14,328 bases of DNA from contig CAMGDK010000031.1 of NCBI GenBank assembly GCA_946042285.1, positions 1-14,328 of the forward strand, read 5' to 3'. The notes beneath the pieces were generated by a model. The model saw only the letters and a list, made by a program, of their open reading frames with translations. It was not told the origin of the DNA and ran no database searches. Below are positions 7,353 through 13,357 of the stretch, in pieces (the stretch's first letter is position 1; every line of letters starts with the position of its first letter). The position numbers and the translations under genes are program-made. Source of the stretch: an uncultured Clostridia bacterium. GTDB lineage: Bacteria; Bacillota; Clostridia; Oscillospirales; Acutalibacteraceae.

Positions 7353-8509
7353 TCTGATATTACCTCACAAAGTATTTTTAATCCGCGCTCAAGCTCACAT
7401 CTTGAAATATTGAGAGCAGGGAGCAGTCTTACCTTAGATTTTGCAGTAAGCACAAGCAATCCCTTTTCAAGACATTTGCCTGCAATTTCCTTTGAATCCT
7501 TAACGGTTTCAATTCCAAGCATAAGTCCCATGCCGGAAATTGACTTAACTCCGTCAAGCTTTAAAAGAGTGTCCTTTATGTATTCGCTTTTTTCTCTTAC
7601 CTCAGCAAGAAAATCATCGTCAATTCTTGATACGATGGAAAGTGCGCCTGCCGCACAAACAGGATTACCGCCGAAGGTTGAGCCGTGACTGCTTGGTGTA
7701 ACAGTGTCCTTCAGCTTTTCGCCAAACAAAACTGCACCCATAGGTAAGCCGCCTGCAAGACCTTTTGCCGTTGAAACAATATCAGGCATAATATCAAAGT
7801 TTTCATAAGCGAAATATCTGCCTGTCCTGCCGTTTCCGGTTTGCACCTCGTCAACAATCATAAGTATATCCTTTTCGTTTGCTGTTTTCTCAATAGCCTT
7901 AACGAAATCATAATCAAGATTGTTTACGCCGCCCTCGCCCTGAACGCACTCAAACATAATAGCGCAAACATCATCCGTTGCCATTTCCTTAAGTGCTTCA
8001 ATGTCGTTGGCAGGGCAGTATTTAAATCCCGGAGTAAACGGAGCGAATGTGGTGTGAAAAACATCCTGTCCCGTTGCGGCAAGAGTTGTTATTGTTCTTC
8101 CGTGAAAGGAGTTAACCAGTGTTATAATTGTGCTTCTGCCGTCACCGTATTTGTCATAGGAATACTTTCTTGCAAATTTAATTGCACCCTCGTTTGCCTC
8201 GGCACCGCTGTTTGCAAAAAACACCTTTTTCATACCGCTCTTTTCGCACAAAAGCCTTGCAAGCTTAGCGCAGGGCTCGGTGTAATAAAGGTTGCTTGTG
8301 TGCTGAAGCTTATCAAGCTGCATTTCAACAGCCATTTTCCATTCGTTGTCACAAAAGCCGAAGGCGGTAACGCCGATTCCCGATCCGAAATCAATATACT
8401 GCTTACCGTTTTCGTCGCTTACGGTTGAGCCCTTACCCTTAACGAGTGCAAGATCAAACCTGCTGTAAGCGTGAGCAACATATTCATTGTCAAGCTCTTT
8501 AGTGTTCAT
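7349..8509 (-). CDS. argD: Acetylornithine aminotransferase (class III PLP enzyme)
   Basis: ArgD transfers an amino group from glutamate to N-acetylglutamate semialdehyde, giving N-acetylornithine. The 386-aa protein has the class III aminotransferase pattern: FGSGIGVTAFG (41-51), FFANSGAEANEGAIKFARKY (97-116) for the PLP phosphate, FHGRT (135-139), VDEVQTGNGRTG (219-230) with the PLP-contacting Asp, and STAKGLAGGLPMGAV (246-260) with Schiff-base lysine K249. Some ArgD enzymes also serve as DapC (succinyl-DAP aminotransferase) in lysine synthesis, as known for E. coli, which is worth noting because DapF is fused into this operon; the sequence alone does not show that activity here. The start ATG at 8509 is preceded by AGGAGTGACCT. 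It lies 34 bp after argB and overlaps argF by 4 bp. Confidence 0.95.
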   Translation of the reverse strand: MNTKELDNEYVAHAYSRFDLALVKGKGSTVSDENGKQYIDFGSGIGVTAFGFCDNEWKMAVEMQLDKLQHTSNLYYTEPCAKLARLLCEKSGMKKVFFANSGAEANEGAIKFARKYSYDKYGDGRSTIITLVNSFHGRTITTLAATGQDVFHTTFAPFTPGFKYCPANDIEALKEMATDDVCAIMFECVQGEGGVNNLDYDFVKAIEKTANEKDILMIVDEVQTGNGRTGRYFAYENFDIMPDIVSTAKGLAGGLPMGAVLFGEKLKDTVTPSSHGSTFGGNPVCAAGALSIVSRIDDDFLAEVREKSEYIKDTLLKLDGVKSISGMGLMLGIETVKDSKEIAGKCLEKGLLVLTAKSKVRLLPALNISRCELERGLKILCEVISE

Positions 8510-8543
8510 AGGTCACTCCTCAATATATATAAGTAAATGTTGA

Positions 8544-9401
8544 TTATCTCGCACGAAACATTGTTCCCATACCTTCATCGGTAAGAAGCTCCATAAGAAT
8601 AGAGTGGGGAACTCTGCCGTCAATGATAAATGCTTTTTTTACGCCCTCTCTTATTGCCTGAGTCATTGAGTCAATTTTGGGGATCATTCCGCCGCTGATA
8701 ATGCCCTCTGCGATAAGTGCGGGAGTTTCGGAAATATATACTCTTGGGATAAGCGTTGAGTCGTCATTTTTATCTCTCAAAAGTCCTACAATGTCTGTCA
8801 TGGAAACAAGAGCCTCTGCATTAAGTGCACCGGCAATTGCTGCAGCAACGGTATCTGCGTTGATGTTGTAGCAGTTGCTGTCCCTGTCATAGCCGATAGT
8901 AGAGATTACGGGAATAAAGCCATGCTCTAACGCCTCCTCGATAACCTCTGTATTTACGCTTGCAATTTTGCCGACATATCCGTGACTGTCATCCAACGGC
9001 TCACATTCAATCATGTTGCCGTCCATGCCTGAAAGACCGATAGCGTGTCCGCCCATGTTACCGATTTGGCAGGTAAGATCCTTGTTGACCTTGCCAGCAA
9101 GCACCATCTGCACAACATTAACAGTGTCCTTGTCGGTAACACGAAGACCGTCTGCAAATTTGCTTTCGATGTTCATTTGCTTAAGTGCTTCGTTTATGGC
9201 AGGTCCGCCGCCGTGAACAAGCACAACCTTAATGCCGACAGTTGTGAGAAGCACCAAATCTCTCATAACTGCTTCCTTAAGTTCTTCATTTATCATAGCA
9301 TTGCCGCCGTACTTTACGACAACAATTTTTTTGCGATACATTTGAATGTGAGGCAAAGCGTGAGCAAGTATCTCTGCCTTTTGTGCGTTGTTAATATCCA
9401 T
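8544..9401 (-). CDS. argB: Acetylglutamate kinase, probably arginine-inhibited
   Basis: ArgB phosphorylates N-acetylglutamate. The 285-aa sequence has the amino-acid kinase motifs KYGGNAM (30-36), LVHGGGPAINEAL (61-73), GHAIGLSGMDGNMI (118-131), NINADTVAAAIAGAL (179-193) and GGMIPKID (237-244). Two features point to the hexameric, arginine-sensitive type known from Thermotoga and Pseudomonas: about 25 residues ahead of KYGGNAM that can form the extra N-terminal helix (absent in the E. coli enzyme), and the C-terminal segment HSILMELLTDEGMGTMF (266-282) that forms the arginine site in those proteins. This fits an operon with ArgJ, where the kinase is the controlled step. The ATG at 9401 has AGTAGGT upstream. 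The gaps are 32 bp from argJ and 34 bp to argD. Feedback inhibition is inferred from family knowledge. Confidence 0.95.
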   Translation of the reverse strand: MDINNAQKAEILAHALPHIQMYRKKIVVVKYGGNAMINEELKEAVMRDLVLLTTVGIKVVLVHGGGPAINEALKQMNIESKFADGLRVTDKDTVNVVQMVLAGKVNKDLTCQIGNMGGHAIGLSGMDGNMIECEPLDDSHGYVGKIASVNTEVIEEALEHGFIPVISTIGYDRDSNCYNINADTVAAAIAGALNAEALVSMTDIVGLLRDKNDDSTLIPRVYISETPALIAEGIISGGMIPKIDSMTQAIREGVKKAFIIDGRVPHSILMELLTDEGMGTMFRAR

Positions 9402-9433
9402 TTTATTACCTACTTTCTTTGCAAGATGTCGTA

Positions 9434-10675
9434 TCAGGTACGGTAGTCGCCGTTAATTTTTACATAATCATAGGTCAGGTCGCAACCCCAAGCCGTTGCG
9501 GATTCGTCACCGTCGTTCAGGTTGATGAGAATATAAATTTCATCAGCAGAAAGAACAACGCTTGCCTCCTCCTCGGAAAAATCAATTCCTGCACCGTTTG
9601 AGCAAACACTGATAATTCCTTTATCACTCTTTAAATCAACGCTGACCTTGTTGATGTCAAATTCGGCATCGGCATATCCTATTGCGCAAAGAACACGCCC
9701 CCAGTTAGCATCCTCGCCGAACATAGCCGCCTTGAAAAGAGATGAGCAAACAACACTCTTTGCAACAGTGATTGCAGTGTCCTTTGTTGCGGCACCCTCG
9801 CAAATACATTCAAGAAGCTTTGTAGCGCCCTCGCCGTCCTTTGCAAGCATTCTTGTAAGATTTGCCATAACCTCATAAAGTGCAGTCTTAAAAATATCGT
9901 ACTCCTCGCCCTCGCACGCAATTTCGTCATTGCCTGCAAGACCGTTAGCCATAAGGCAAACCATGTCGTTTGTTGATGTGTCGCCGTCGATTGAAAGGCA
10001 GTTGTATGTAACCTTTACAATTTCACTTAGAGCCTTTTGCAAAAGCTCACCTGAAACGGCACAGTCGCTTGTGATGAAATTAAGAGTCGTTGCCATGTTA
10101 GGATGAATCATGCCTGAACCCTTTGCCATACCTCCGAGCTTACATGTTACACCGTTTATCTCAAACTCAACCGCATACTCTTTTTTTACGGTGTCGGTTG
10201 TCATGATTGCAGTTGCAGCCTCAAGATTTTTGTCATAGTCAAGTCCTTTGGCAAGAACAGGCACTGCCTCAACGATAGGCTCAATAGGAAGCACCTGACC
10301 GATAACGCCTGTCGAAGCAACGATTACCTGCTCTTTTGGGATACCAAGCTCGTTTGCAACAAGCTCGCACATTTTGTCAGCCTTTTCAACACCGTCAGCG
10401 TTGCAGGTGTTTGCATTCTTTGAGTTGGCAATAACGGCGATAGCCTTGTTGCCGCTTTTTTCAAGATTAGCCTTTGTCACAAGAATAGGTGCGCCCTTAA
10501 CCTTGTTTTGTGTATATACTGCAGCAGCGTTGCACAGTACATCGCTGACATATAAGCAAATGTCGTTTTTGTGAGTTGTGTTTGGATTTTCAACCGCAGG
10601 CTTTTTAATTCCGCAGTAGGTACCACTCGCCTTAAAGCCCTTTGCGGCGCAAATTCCGCCGTCAATATATTTCAT
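9434..10675 (-). CDS. argJ: Glutamate N-acetyltransferase / ornithine acetyltransferase
   Basis: ArgJ moves the acetyl group from N-acetylornithine to glutamate, freeing ornithine and recycling acetylglutamate; bifunctional members also use acetyl-CoA. The 413-aa precursor has the N-terminal family start GGICAAKGFKASG (6-18), the oxyanion region VIVASTGVIG (117-126), and the self-cleavage site KGSGMIHPNMATTL (185-198). There the chain is expected to break between A195 and T196, leaving T196 as catalytic nucleophile of the beta chain. DTSTNDM near residue 235 and the C-terminal DLTYDYVKINGDYRT ending are also typical. The ATG at 10675 follows AGGAGAAT that lies inside the last codons and stop of argC, 2 bases upstream. 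No argA is seen in the window. Whether this ArgJ is mono- or bifunctional cannot be told from sequence reading. Confidence 0.96.
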   Translation of the reverse strand: MKYIDGGICAAKGFKASGTYCGIKKPAVENPNTTHKNDICLYVSDVLCNAAAVYTQNKVKGAPILVTKANLEKSGNKAIAVIANSKNANTCNADGVEKADKMCELVANELGIPKEQVIVASTGVIGQVLPIEPIVEAVPVLAKGLDYDKNLEAATAIMTTDTVKKEYAVEFEINGVTCKLGGMAKGSGMIHPNMATTLNFITSDCAVSGELLQKALSEIVKVTYNCLSIDGDTSTNDMVCLMANGLAGNDEIACEGEEYDIFKTALYEVMANLTRMLAKDGEGATKLLECICEGAATKDTAITVAKSVVCSSLFKAAMFGEDANWGRVLCAIGYADAEFDINKVSVDLKSDKGIISVCSNGAGIDFSEEEASVVLSADEIYILINLNDGDESATAWGCDLTYDYVKINGDYRT

Positions 10676-10677
10676 AA

Positions 10678-11619
10678 TTATTCTCCTATATTCAGTCCTG
10701 TTTTTTCGTCAATGCCCATAGCAATATTAAGGCATTGAATAGCTGCGCCCGAAGCGCCCTTTCCGAGATTGTCAAATCTGGATGTTATGATGATTCTGTC
10801 ATCGTTACCGTTGATTTCGATTTCCATATCGTCTCGGTCGGCAAAATTATTTGTGCCGATCATTGCCTGAGTGTATCCGATTTCTCTTACCTTAACGATG
10901 TCCGAGCCTGCATAATGCTCGCTGAACATCTCATAAATATCCTCTTTGGTGTATTTCCTGTTCATTGCCGAGGTGAAAAGCGGTATTGAAACAACCATTC
11001 CCTGCGGATAGTCGCAAATAATAGGGGTGAAGCAAGGCTCCTTTGCAAGACCGCTGATTGCCTTCATTTCCTTAAGATGCTTATGCTCCTGTGTAAGTGC
11101 ATAGAGTCTTGGTGAGTCAAGCTCCTTATCTCTGCTTTCGTCCTCATACTGAGCAATTCCCTTTTTGCCTGCACCTGTGTAGCCGCTCATAGCAAAGCAT
11201 ACAATGTCGTAATTGCTGCTGATTAAATTATTGTGAATGAGTGGATATACGATTGAGTTAAATCCGCTCGCATAGCAGCCGGGGACTGCAATTCTGTTGC
11301 TTTGTGCAATTTTTGCTCTGTGCTCATCACTCAGCTCTGCAAAGCCGTACGCCCAATCGGGAAGAGTTCTGTGCGCGGTTGAGGTGTCAATAATTTTCAC
11401 CTTGTCGTTTTCAACAAGCGCAACCGCCTCTCTCGATGCTTGGTCGGGCAGGCAAAGGAATGTAATGTCACTCTCGTTGATGAGCCTTGCACGCTCGCGC
11501 GGATCCTTTCTTTTTTCAGGGTTAATGAGCAAAAGCTCAATGTCGTTTCGATGCTCAAACCTGCTGTATATTTTAAGTCCGGTCGTACCGTCCTTTCCGT
11601 CTATGAATATTTTTTTCAT
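10678..11619 (-). CDS. argC: N-acetyl-gamma-glutamyl-phosphate reductase, type 2 (short form)
   Basis: ArgC reduces N-acetylglutamyl phosphate to the semialdehyde with NADPH. The 313-aa protein belongs to the shorter type 2 group (the argC_other family) rather than the roughly 345-aa type common in Bacillus. It starts with KKIFIDGKDGTTGLKIYSR (2-20) in place of the usual GAtGYtG loop, has FLCLPDQASREA (54-65), DTSTAHR (78-84), the catalytic-cysteine motif VPGCYASGFN (112-121; C115) and the base region QEHKHLKE (177-184; H179). It is the first gene of the arg operon; the promoter is at 11658-11685 and the 5' untranslated leader should be about 32 bases. The ATG at 11619 is 13 bases from the nearest GGAG, a long spacing; an out-of-frame ATG at 11629 lies between them. 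Confidence 0.93.
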   Translation of the reverse strand: MKKIFIDGKDGTTGLKIYSRFEHRNDIELLLINPEKRKDPRERARLINESDITFLCLPDQASREAVALVENDKVKIIDTSTAHRTLPDWAYGFAELSDEHRAKIAQSNRIAVPGCYASGFNSIVYPLIHNNLISSNYDIVCFAMSGYTGAGKKGIAQYEDESRDKELDSPRLYALTQEHKHLKEMKAISGLAKEPCFTPIICDYPQGMVVSIPLFTSAMNRKYTKEDIYEMFSEHYAGSDIVKVREIGYTQAMIGTNNFADRDDMEIEINGNDDRIIITSRFDNLGKGASGAAIQCLNIAMGIDEKTGLNIGE

Positions 11620-11651
11620 TTTTATGCATTTTCTCCGATTCCTTTAATATC

Positions 11652-11665
11652 TTATTTATTATACA
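11652..11665 (-). promoter_or_regulatory. Imperfect ARG-box over the argC -10 element
   Basis: On the minus strand TGTATAATAAATAA has a perfect left half (TGTAT) and centre against TGNATWWWWATNCA but two mismatches in the right half. It overlaps the -10 hexamer, where a bound repressor would block RNA polymerase. Because the stretch is AT-rich and includes the -10 itself, chance resemblance is quite possible. Confidence 0.3.
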
Positions 11666-11685
11666 CAAGCAAAGCATAATGTCAA
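11658..11685 (-). promoter_or_regulatory. Sigma-A-type promoter of the arg operon
   Basis: Read on the minus strand, TTGACA (11685-11680) and TATAAT (11663-11658) both match consensus exactly, with a 16-base spacer. Transcription should start near 11651, giving a leader of about 32 bases to the argC ATG. The upstream DNA is AT-rich. No other promoter of this quality was noticed in the intergenic gaps of the operon, all 34 bp or less, so the seven genes are probably one transcript. Confidence 0.85.
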
Positions 11686-11702
11686 TAGTTTACAATAAAA
11701 TT

Positions 11703-11736
11703 GTTATAAATATTCATACAGTTGCATAAATATACA
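11703..11736. promoter_or_regulatory. ARG-box-like operator pair (ArgR/AhrC binding, predicted)
   Basis: TGCATAAATATACA (11723-11736) fits the ARG-box pattern TGNATWWWWATNCA at every fixed position. A second, degenerate box at 11703-11716 keeps the right half (ATTCA) and the central W bases but not the left TG. The box centres are 20 bp apart, close to the spacing of tandem ARG boxes in E. coli. The pair lies upstream of the argC -35 element, roughly 52-85 bases before the predicted start site. ArgR binding is inferred from the pattern; the argR gene is not in this window. Confidence 0.6.
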
Positions 11737-11880
11737 TACATTTTTGTCGCATTTTACACTCTGTAATTACTGATTATAGCGTATATAGTGCATTGCGTAA
11801 GTACGCATTTAACCTCTGTTGCTTGCAGTGCATATAATAATGTATAAAATAAAAGGTACAGAGAGTCTCAGCTCTGAATA

Positions 11881-12144
11881 ATGAAAGGAAGATTAAATAT
11901 AAGCAAGGAAATTTTAGTTGCGCTTGTTTCTATGATAGGCACGATTGTCGGCTCATTCGGCGGTATTATTACATCGTCAAAGCTTACAACATACAGGCTT
12001 GAAAAGCTTGAGCAAAAGGTTGATAAGCACAACAATTTTGCACAGCGTATGCCTGTGCTTGAAGAGCAAATTAAGGTGTTAAACCATAGAATAGGCGATT
12101 TGGAAAAGGAAAGAGAAAATGAATATTACAAAAAACACAATTAA
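11881..12144 (+). CDS. XhlA-like phage lysis accessory protein (one membrane helix plus coiled coil)
   Basis: This 87-aa protein has one hydrophobic segment near the N-terminus (about residues 10-31, ILVALVSMIGTIVGSFGGII) followed by a charged, heptad-like tail (about 38-84) rich in Leu, Glu and Lys, with KLEQKVDKHN (43-52) and EEQIKVLNHRIGDLEKE (62-78). Small proteins of this pattern sit just ahead of holins in prophages of Firmicutes and are often labelled hemolysin XhlA; B. subtilis XhlA works with the XhlB holin. The holin gene begins inside its last codons. ATG 11881 is the first possible start, since an in-frame TGA sits 6 bases upstream, but no ribosome site precedes it. A good one (AAAGGAAG) lies instead within codons 2-4. 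The role is inferred from pattern and context. Confidence 0.65.
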   Translation: MKGRLNISKEILVALVSMIGTIVGSFGGIITSSKLTTYRLEKLEQKVDKHNNFAQRMPVLEEQIKVLNHRIGDLEKERENEYYKKHN

Positions 12145-12328
12145 AAGAGCGTTGAGAACATTTATACAAACCGCACTCGGATATGTTGCTGTTAATTGCG
12201 CCGTGATTGATTTTTCGGCAGAAAAGCAGGTGCTCAAATCTGCAGTAGTCGGCTTGTGCGTTTCTGCGGTATCGGCAGGTATTTCGGCGGTGATGAATCT
12301 TGAGGGAAAAGAGGAATGTCATGATTAG
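12119..12328 (+). CDS. Putative phage holin, two membrane helices
   Basis: Predicted to form the membrane lesion that lets the endolysin reach peptidoglycan. The 69-aa product has a basic N-terminus (NITKNTIKRALR), two hydrophobic segments (about 13-31 and 40-60; the second is Ala/Gly/Ser-rich, SAVVGLCVSAVSAGISAVM), and a charged end LEGKEECHD, the layout of a class II holin. The ATG at 12119 has AAGGAAAG upstream inside the XhlA-like gene, overlapping its end by 26 bp. The last 8 bases overlap the endolysin start. I assign holin from size, topology and position; the exact holin family was not identified. Confidence 0.7.
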   Translation: MNITKNTIKRALRTFIQTALGYVAVNCAVIDFSAEKQVLKSAVVGLCVSAVSAGISAVMNLEGKEECHD

Positions 12329-13040
12329 CTTTGACGATTTTATAAAAAAATATCTCGGCACAAAAAAGGATTATGACGGCGTAAGCGGTGTGCAGTGTGT
12401 CGATTTTGTTAAGTATTATCTTGATGAGGTGCACGGTATAAAGGCGGGAGCATGGGGAAATGCTCGCGACTATTGGCTTTCGTTTTCATCTCATCCGGAG
12501 TTGACTGCAAAGTTTACAAAAATTAAAAACACGCCTGATCTTGTTTTTGAAAGAGGTGATATAGTCGTTTGGAGCGGTGATATAAGTCAGTCAAACGATT
12601 ACGGACACATCGCGGTCGCAACAGGTGAGGGTGATACTAACACGTTTTATTCCTATGACCAAAATTGGAGCGCAAAGGAAGTCAAAAAAATTAAGCACAC
12701 CTTCTTTGCGGTTTACGGCGTGCTTCGACCGAAGAATAAGCAGGGAATTGTCACCCCGCCGACAGTTAAGCCGGGAGTGTATAAGCTTACAAATGTAAGA
12801 GGTATATACAGATATGCCGGTGCCGACAGCGGCAGAAAAAAGGTTAAGGAGCTGACCAACGACGGCAGAAAAAACGCCACATCAAAAATTGCCGATAACG
12901 ATGCTTATTTGAAGGCGGGTACAAATGTAACCGTTGTTGAAACAAAGCTAATATCATCAGGTAATCTGTGGGCAAGAGTTCCTTCTGGTTGGCTTTGCTG
13001 CTGGGAAAGGAATATAAACAAGCTGTTTTTTAAGCAGTAA
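12321..13040 (+). CDS. Phage-type endolysin, CHAP domain plus SH3-like domain
   Basis: A peptidoglycan hydrolase (amidase or endopeptidase) of 239 aa. The N-terminal CHAP domain (about 1-136) has the nucleophile in GVQCVDFVKYYLDEV (C26), the histidine in DYGHIAVATG (H96), and SYDQNW (111-116), where the third active-site position usually lies. After a Pro-rich linker (TPPTVKPG, 145-152), residues about 153-229 look like an SH3-type wall-binding domain (VYKLTNVRGIYRYAG ... NLWARVPSGWLCCWE). There is no signal peptide, so export should depend on the holin. The ATG at 12321 was chosen because GAGGA lies 7-11 bases upstream and the N-terminus MISFDDFI matches the family; a TTG at 12300 in the same frame would add 7 residues within the holin gene but has no ribosome site. 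It ends just before a strong terminator. Confidence 0.88.
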   Translation: MISFDDFIKKYLGTKKDYDGVSGVQCVDFVKYYLDEVHGIKAGAWGNARDYWLSFSSHPELTAKFTKIKNTPDLVFERGDIVVWSGDISQSNDYGHIAVATGEGDTNTFYSYDQNWSAKEVKKIKHTFFAVYGVLRPKNKQGIVTPPTVKPGVYKLTNVRGIYRYAGADSGRKKVKELTNDGRKNATSKIADNDAYLKAGTNVTVVETKLISSGNLWARVPSGWLCCWERNINKLFFKQ

Positions 13041-13057
13041 AATAAGCAATAAAAAGC

Positions 13058-13091
13058 AAAAAAGACATCTACAATTGTAGATGTCTTTTTT
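13058..13091. terminator. Perfect palindromic terminator shared by lysis cassette and tRNA-Ser
   Basis: The 34 bases are an exact inverted repeat (17+17) centred between 13074 and 13075, with arms AAAAAAGACATCTACAA and TTGTAGATGTCTTTTTT. Each strand shows a GACATCTAC hairpin followed by a T run, so it can end the plus-strand endolysin transcript and the minus-strand tRNA transcript alike. Its right edge touches the CCA end of the tRNA gene with no gap. Confidence 0.9.
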
Positions 13092-13180
13092 TGGCGCAGA
13101 GGGTGGGATTCGAACCCACGCGCCCTTTCGGACAAACGGTTTTCAAGACCGCCTCGTTATGACCACTTCGATACCTCTGC
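13092..13180 (-). tRNA. tRNA-Ser, anticodon UGA (reads UCA)
   Basis: On the minus strand the 89-base gene folds as a class II tRNA: acceptor GCAGAGG/CCTCTGC, discriminator G (expected for serine) and encoded CCA. The D arm is TCG/CGA, the anticodon stem GCGGT/ACCGT has one G-U pair with loop CTTGAAA giving anticodon TGA, the variable arm is long with a GAAA loop, and the T arm is GTGGG-TTCGAAT-CCCAC. It has its own consensus promoter upstream and a palindromic terminator right at the CCA end. Its 3' end points toward the lysis cassette, the classic side for phage integration, but no duplicated tRNA end is seen nearby. Confidence 0.97.
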
Positions 13181-13196
13181 GTTTGGTGCGTAAACA

Positions 13197-13225
13197 ATAT
13201 TAACACAGCAAATCTTATATGTCAA
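13197..13225 (-). promoter_or_regulatory. Promoter of tRNA-Ser
   Basis: On the minus strand TTGACA (13225-13220), a 17-base spacer and TAATAT (13202-13197) form a near-consensus sigma-A promoter. The predicted start is about 10 bases ahead of the mature tRNA 5' end at 13180. Confidence 0.85.
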
Positions 13226-13281
13226 GGATTTTTTTGAATTTTTATCAAGTAATGCTTTTCGGGAATGACAGCAATAAGGAA

Positions 13282-13330
13282 ATGCCATAACGACTATTGC
13301 TTCTCACTTTAAACAATATCGTTATGGCAT
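13282..13330. repeat. Long inverted repeat downstream of the zinc-ribbon gene
   Basis: ATGCCATAACGA (13282-13293) pairs exactly with TCGTTATGGCAT (13319-13330). After one bulged C the stem continues TATTG/CAATA, leaving a 14-base loop. A competing pairing exists: GCAATA (13271-13276) with TATTGC (13295-13300). It sits 27 bases after the stop of the minus-strand zinc-ribbon gene, so it may act as its terminator, but the minus-strand tail (TTTCCTTATTG) is a poor T run. It could instead be a dispersed intergenic hairpin element. The rest of 13181-13357 holds only the tRNA promoter. Confidence 0.7.
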
Positions 13331-13357
13331 CCCGTAATACTTAATTTGAATTGAAGC

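Larger units (their letters stand above)
11620..11880. promoter_or_regulatory. Divergent control region between arg operon and lysis cassette
   Basis: This is a 261-bp AT-rich intergenic region without a gene. On the argC side it holds a consensus promoter and ARG-box-like palindromes. On the lysis side it holds weaker promoter-like sequences: TTTACA (11753-11758) with a TGATTATAG -10 region, or TTGCTT (11819-11824) with an 18-base spacer to TATAAA (11843-11848). It also carries a 6+6 inverted repeat TGCGTA-AG-TACGCA (11794-11807), a 7-base direct repeat AGTGCAT (11787-11793 and 11827-11833), and a small CAGAG/CTCTG hairpin (11859-11876) just before the first lysis gene. The plus-strand promoter choice is uncertain. 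Confidence 0.6.

Noticed and set aside
7841..8428. Long open frame (195 codons) on the plus strand opposite argD
   Set aside because: It lies wholly antisense to a well-supported enzyme gene, has an odd Cys-rich composition with no recognisable family, and no ribosome site was noticed; similar antisense frames occur all along the arg operon because of codon bias.
12300..12320. TTG start giving a 246-aa endolysin
   Set aside because: No ribosome site fits it, whereas ATG 12321 has GAGGA at the right distance and gives the expected N-terminus.
13066..13083. ATCTACAATTGTAGAT resembling the stem-loop of a Cas12a CRISPR repeat
   Set aside because: It is a single copy inside a perfect palindrome with A and T runs, with no spacers or further repeats, so it is a terminator.
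13092..13120. tRNA-Ser 3' end as a phage attachment site with a second copy left of the lysis cassette
   Set aside because: I found no duplicate of the T-arm/acceptor sequence in 11620-11880; the only shared string is ACCTCTG at about 11812-11818, matching the 5' end of the tRNA and too short to count.
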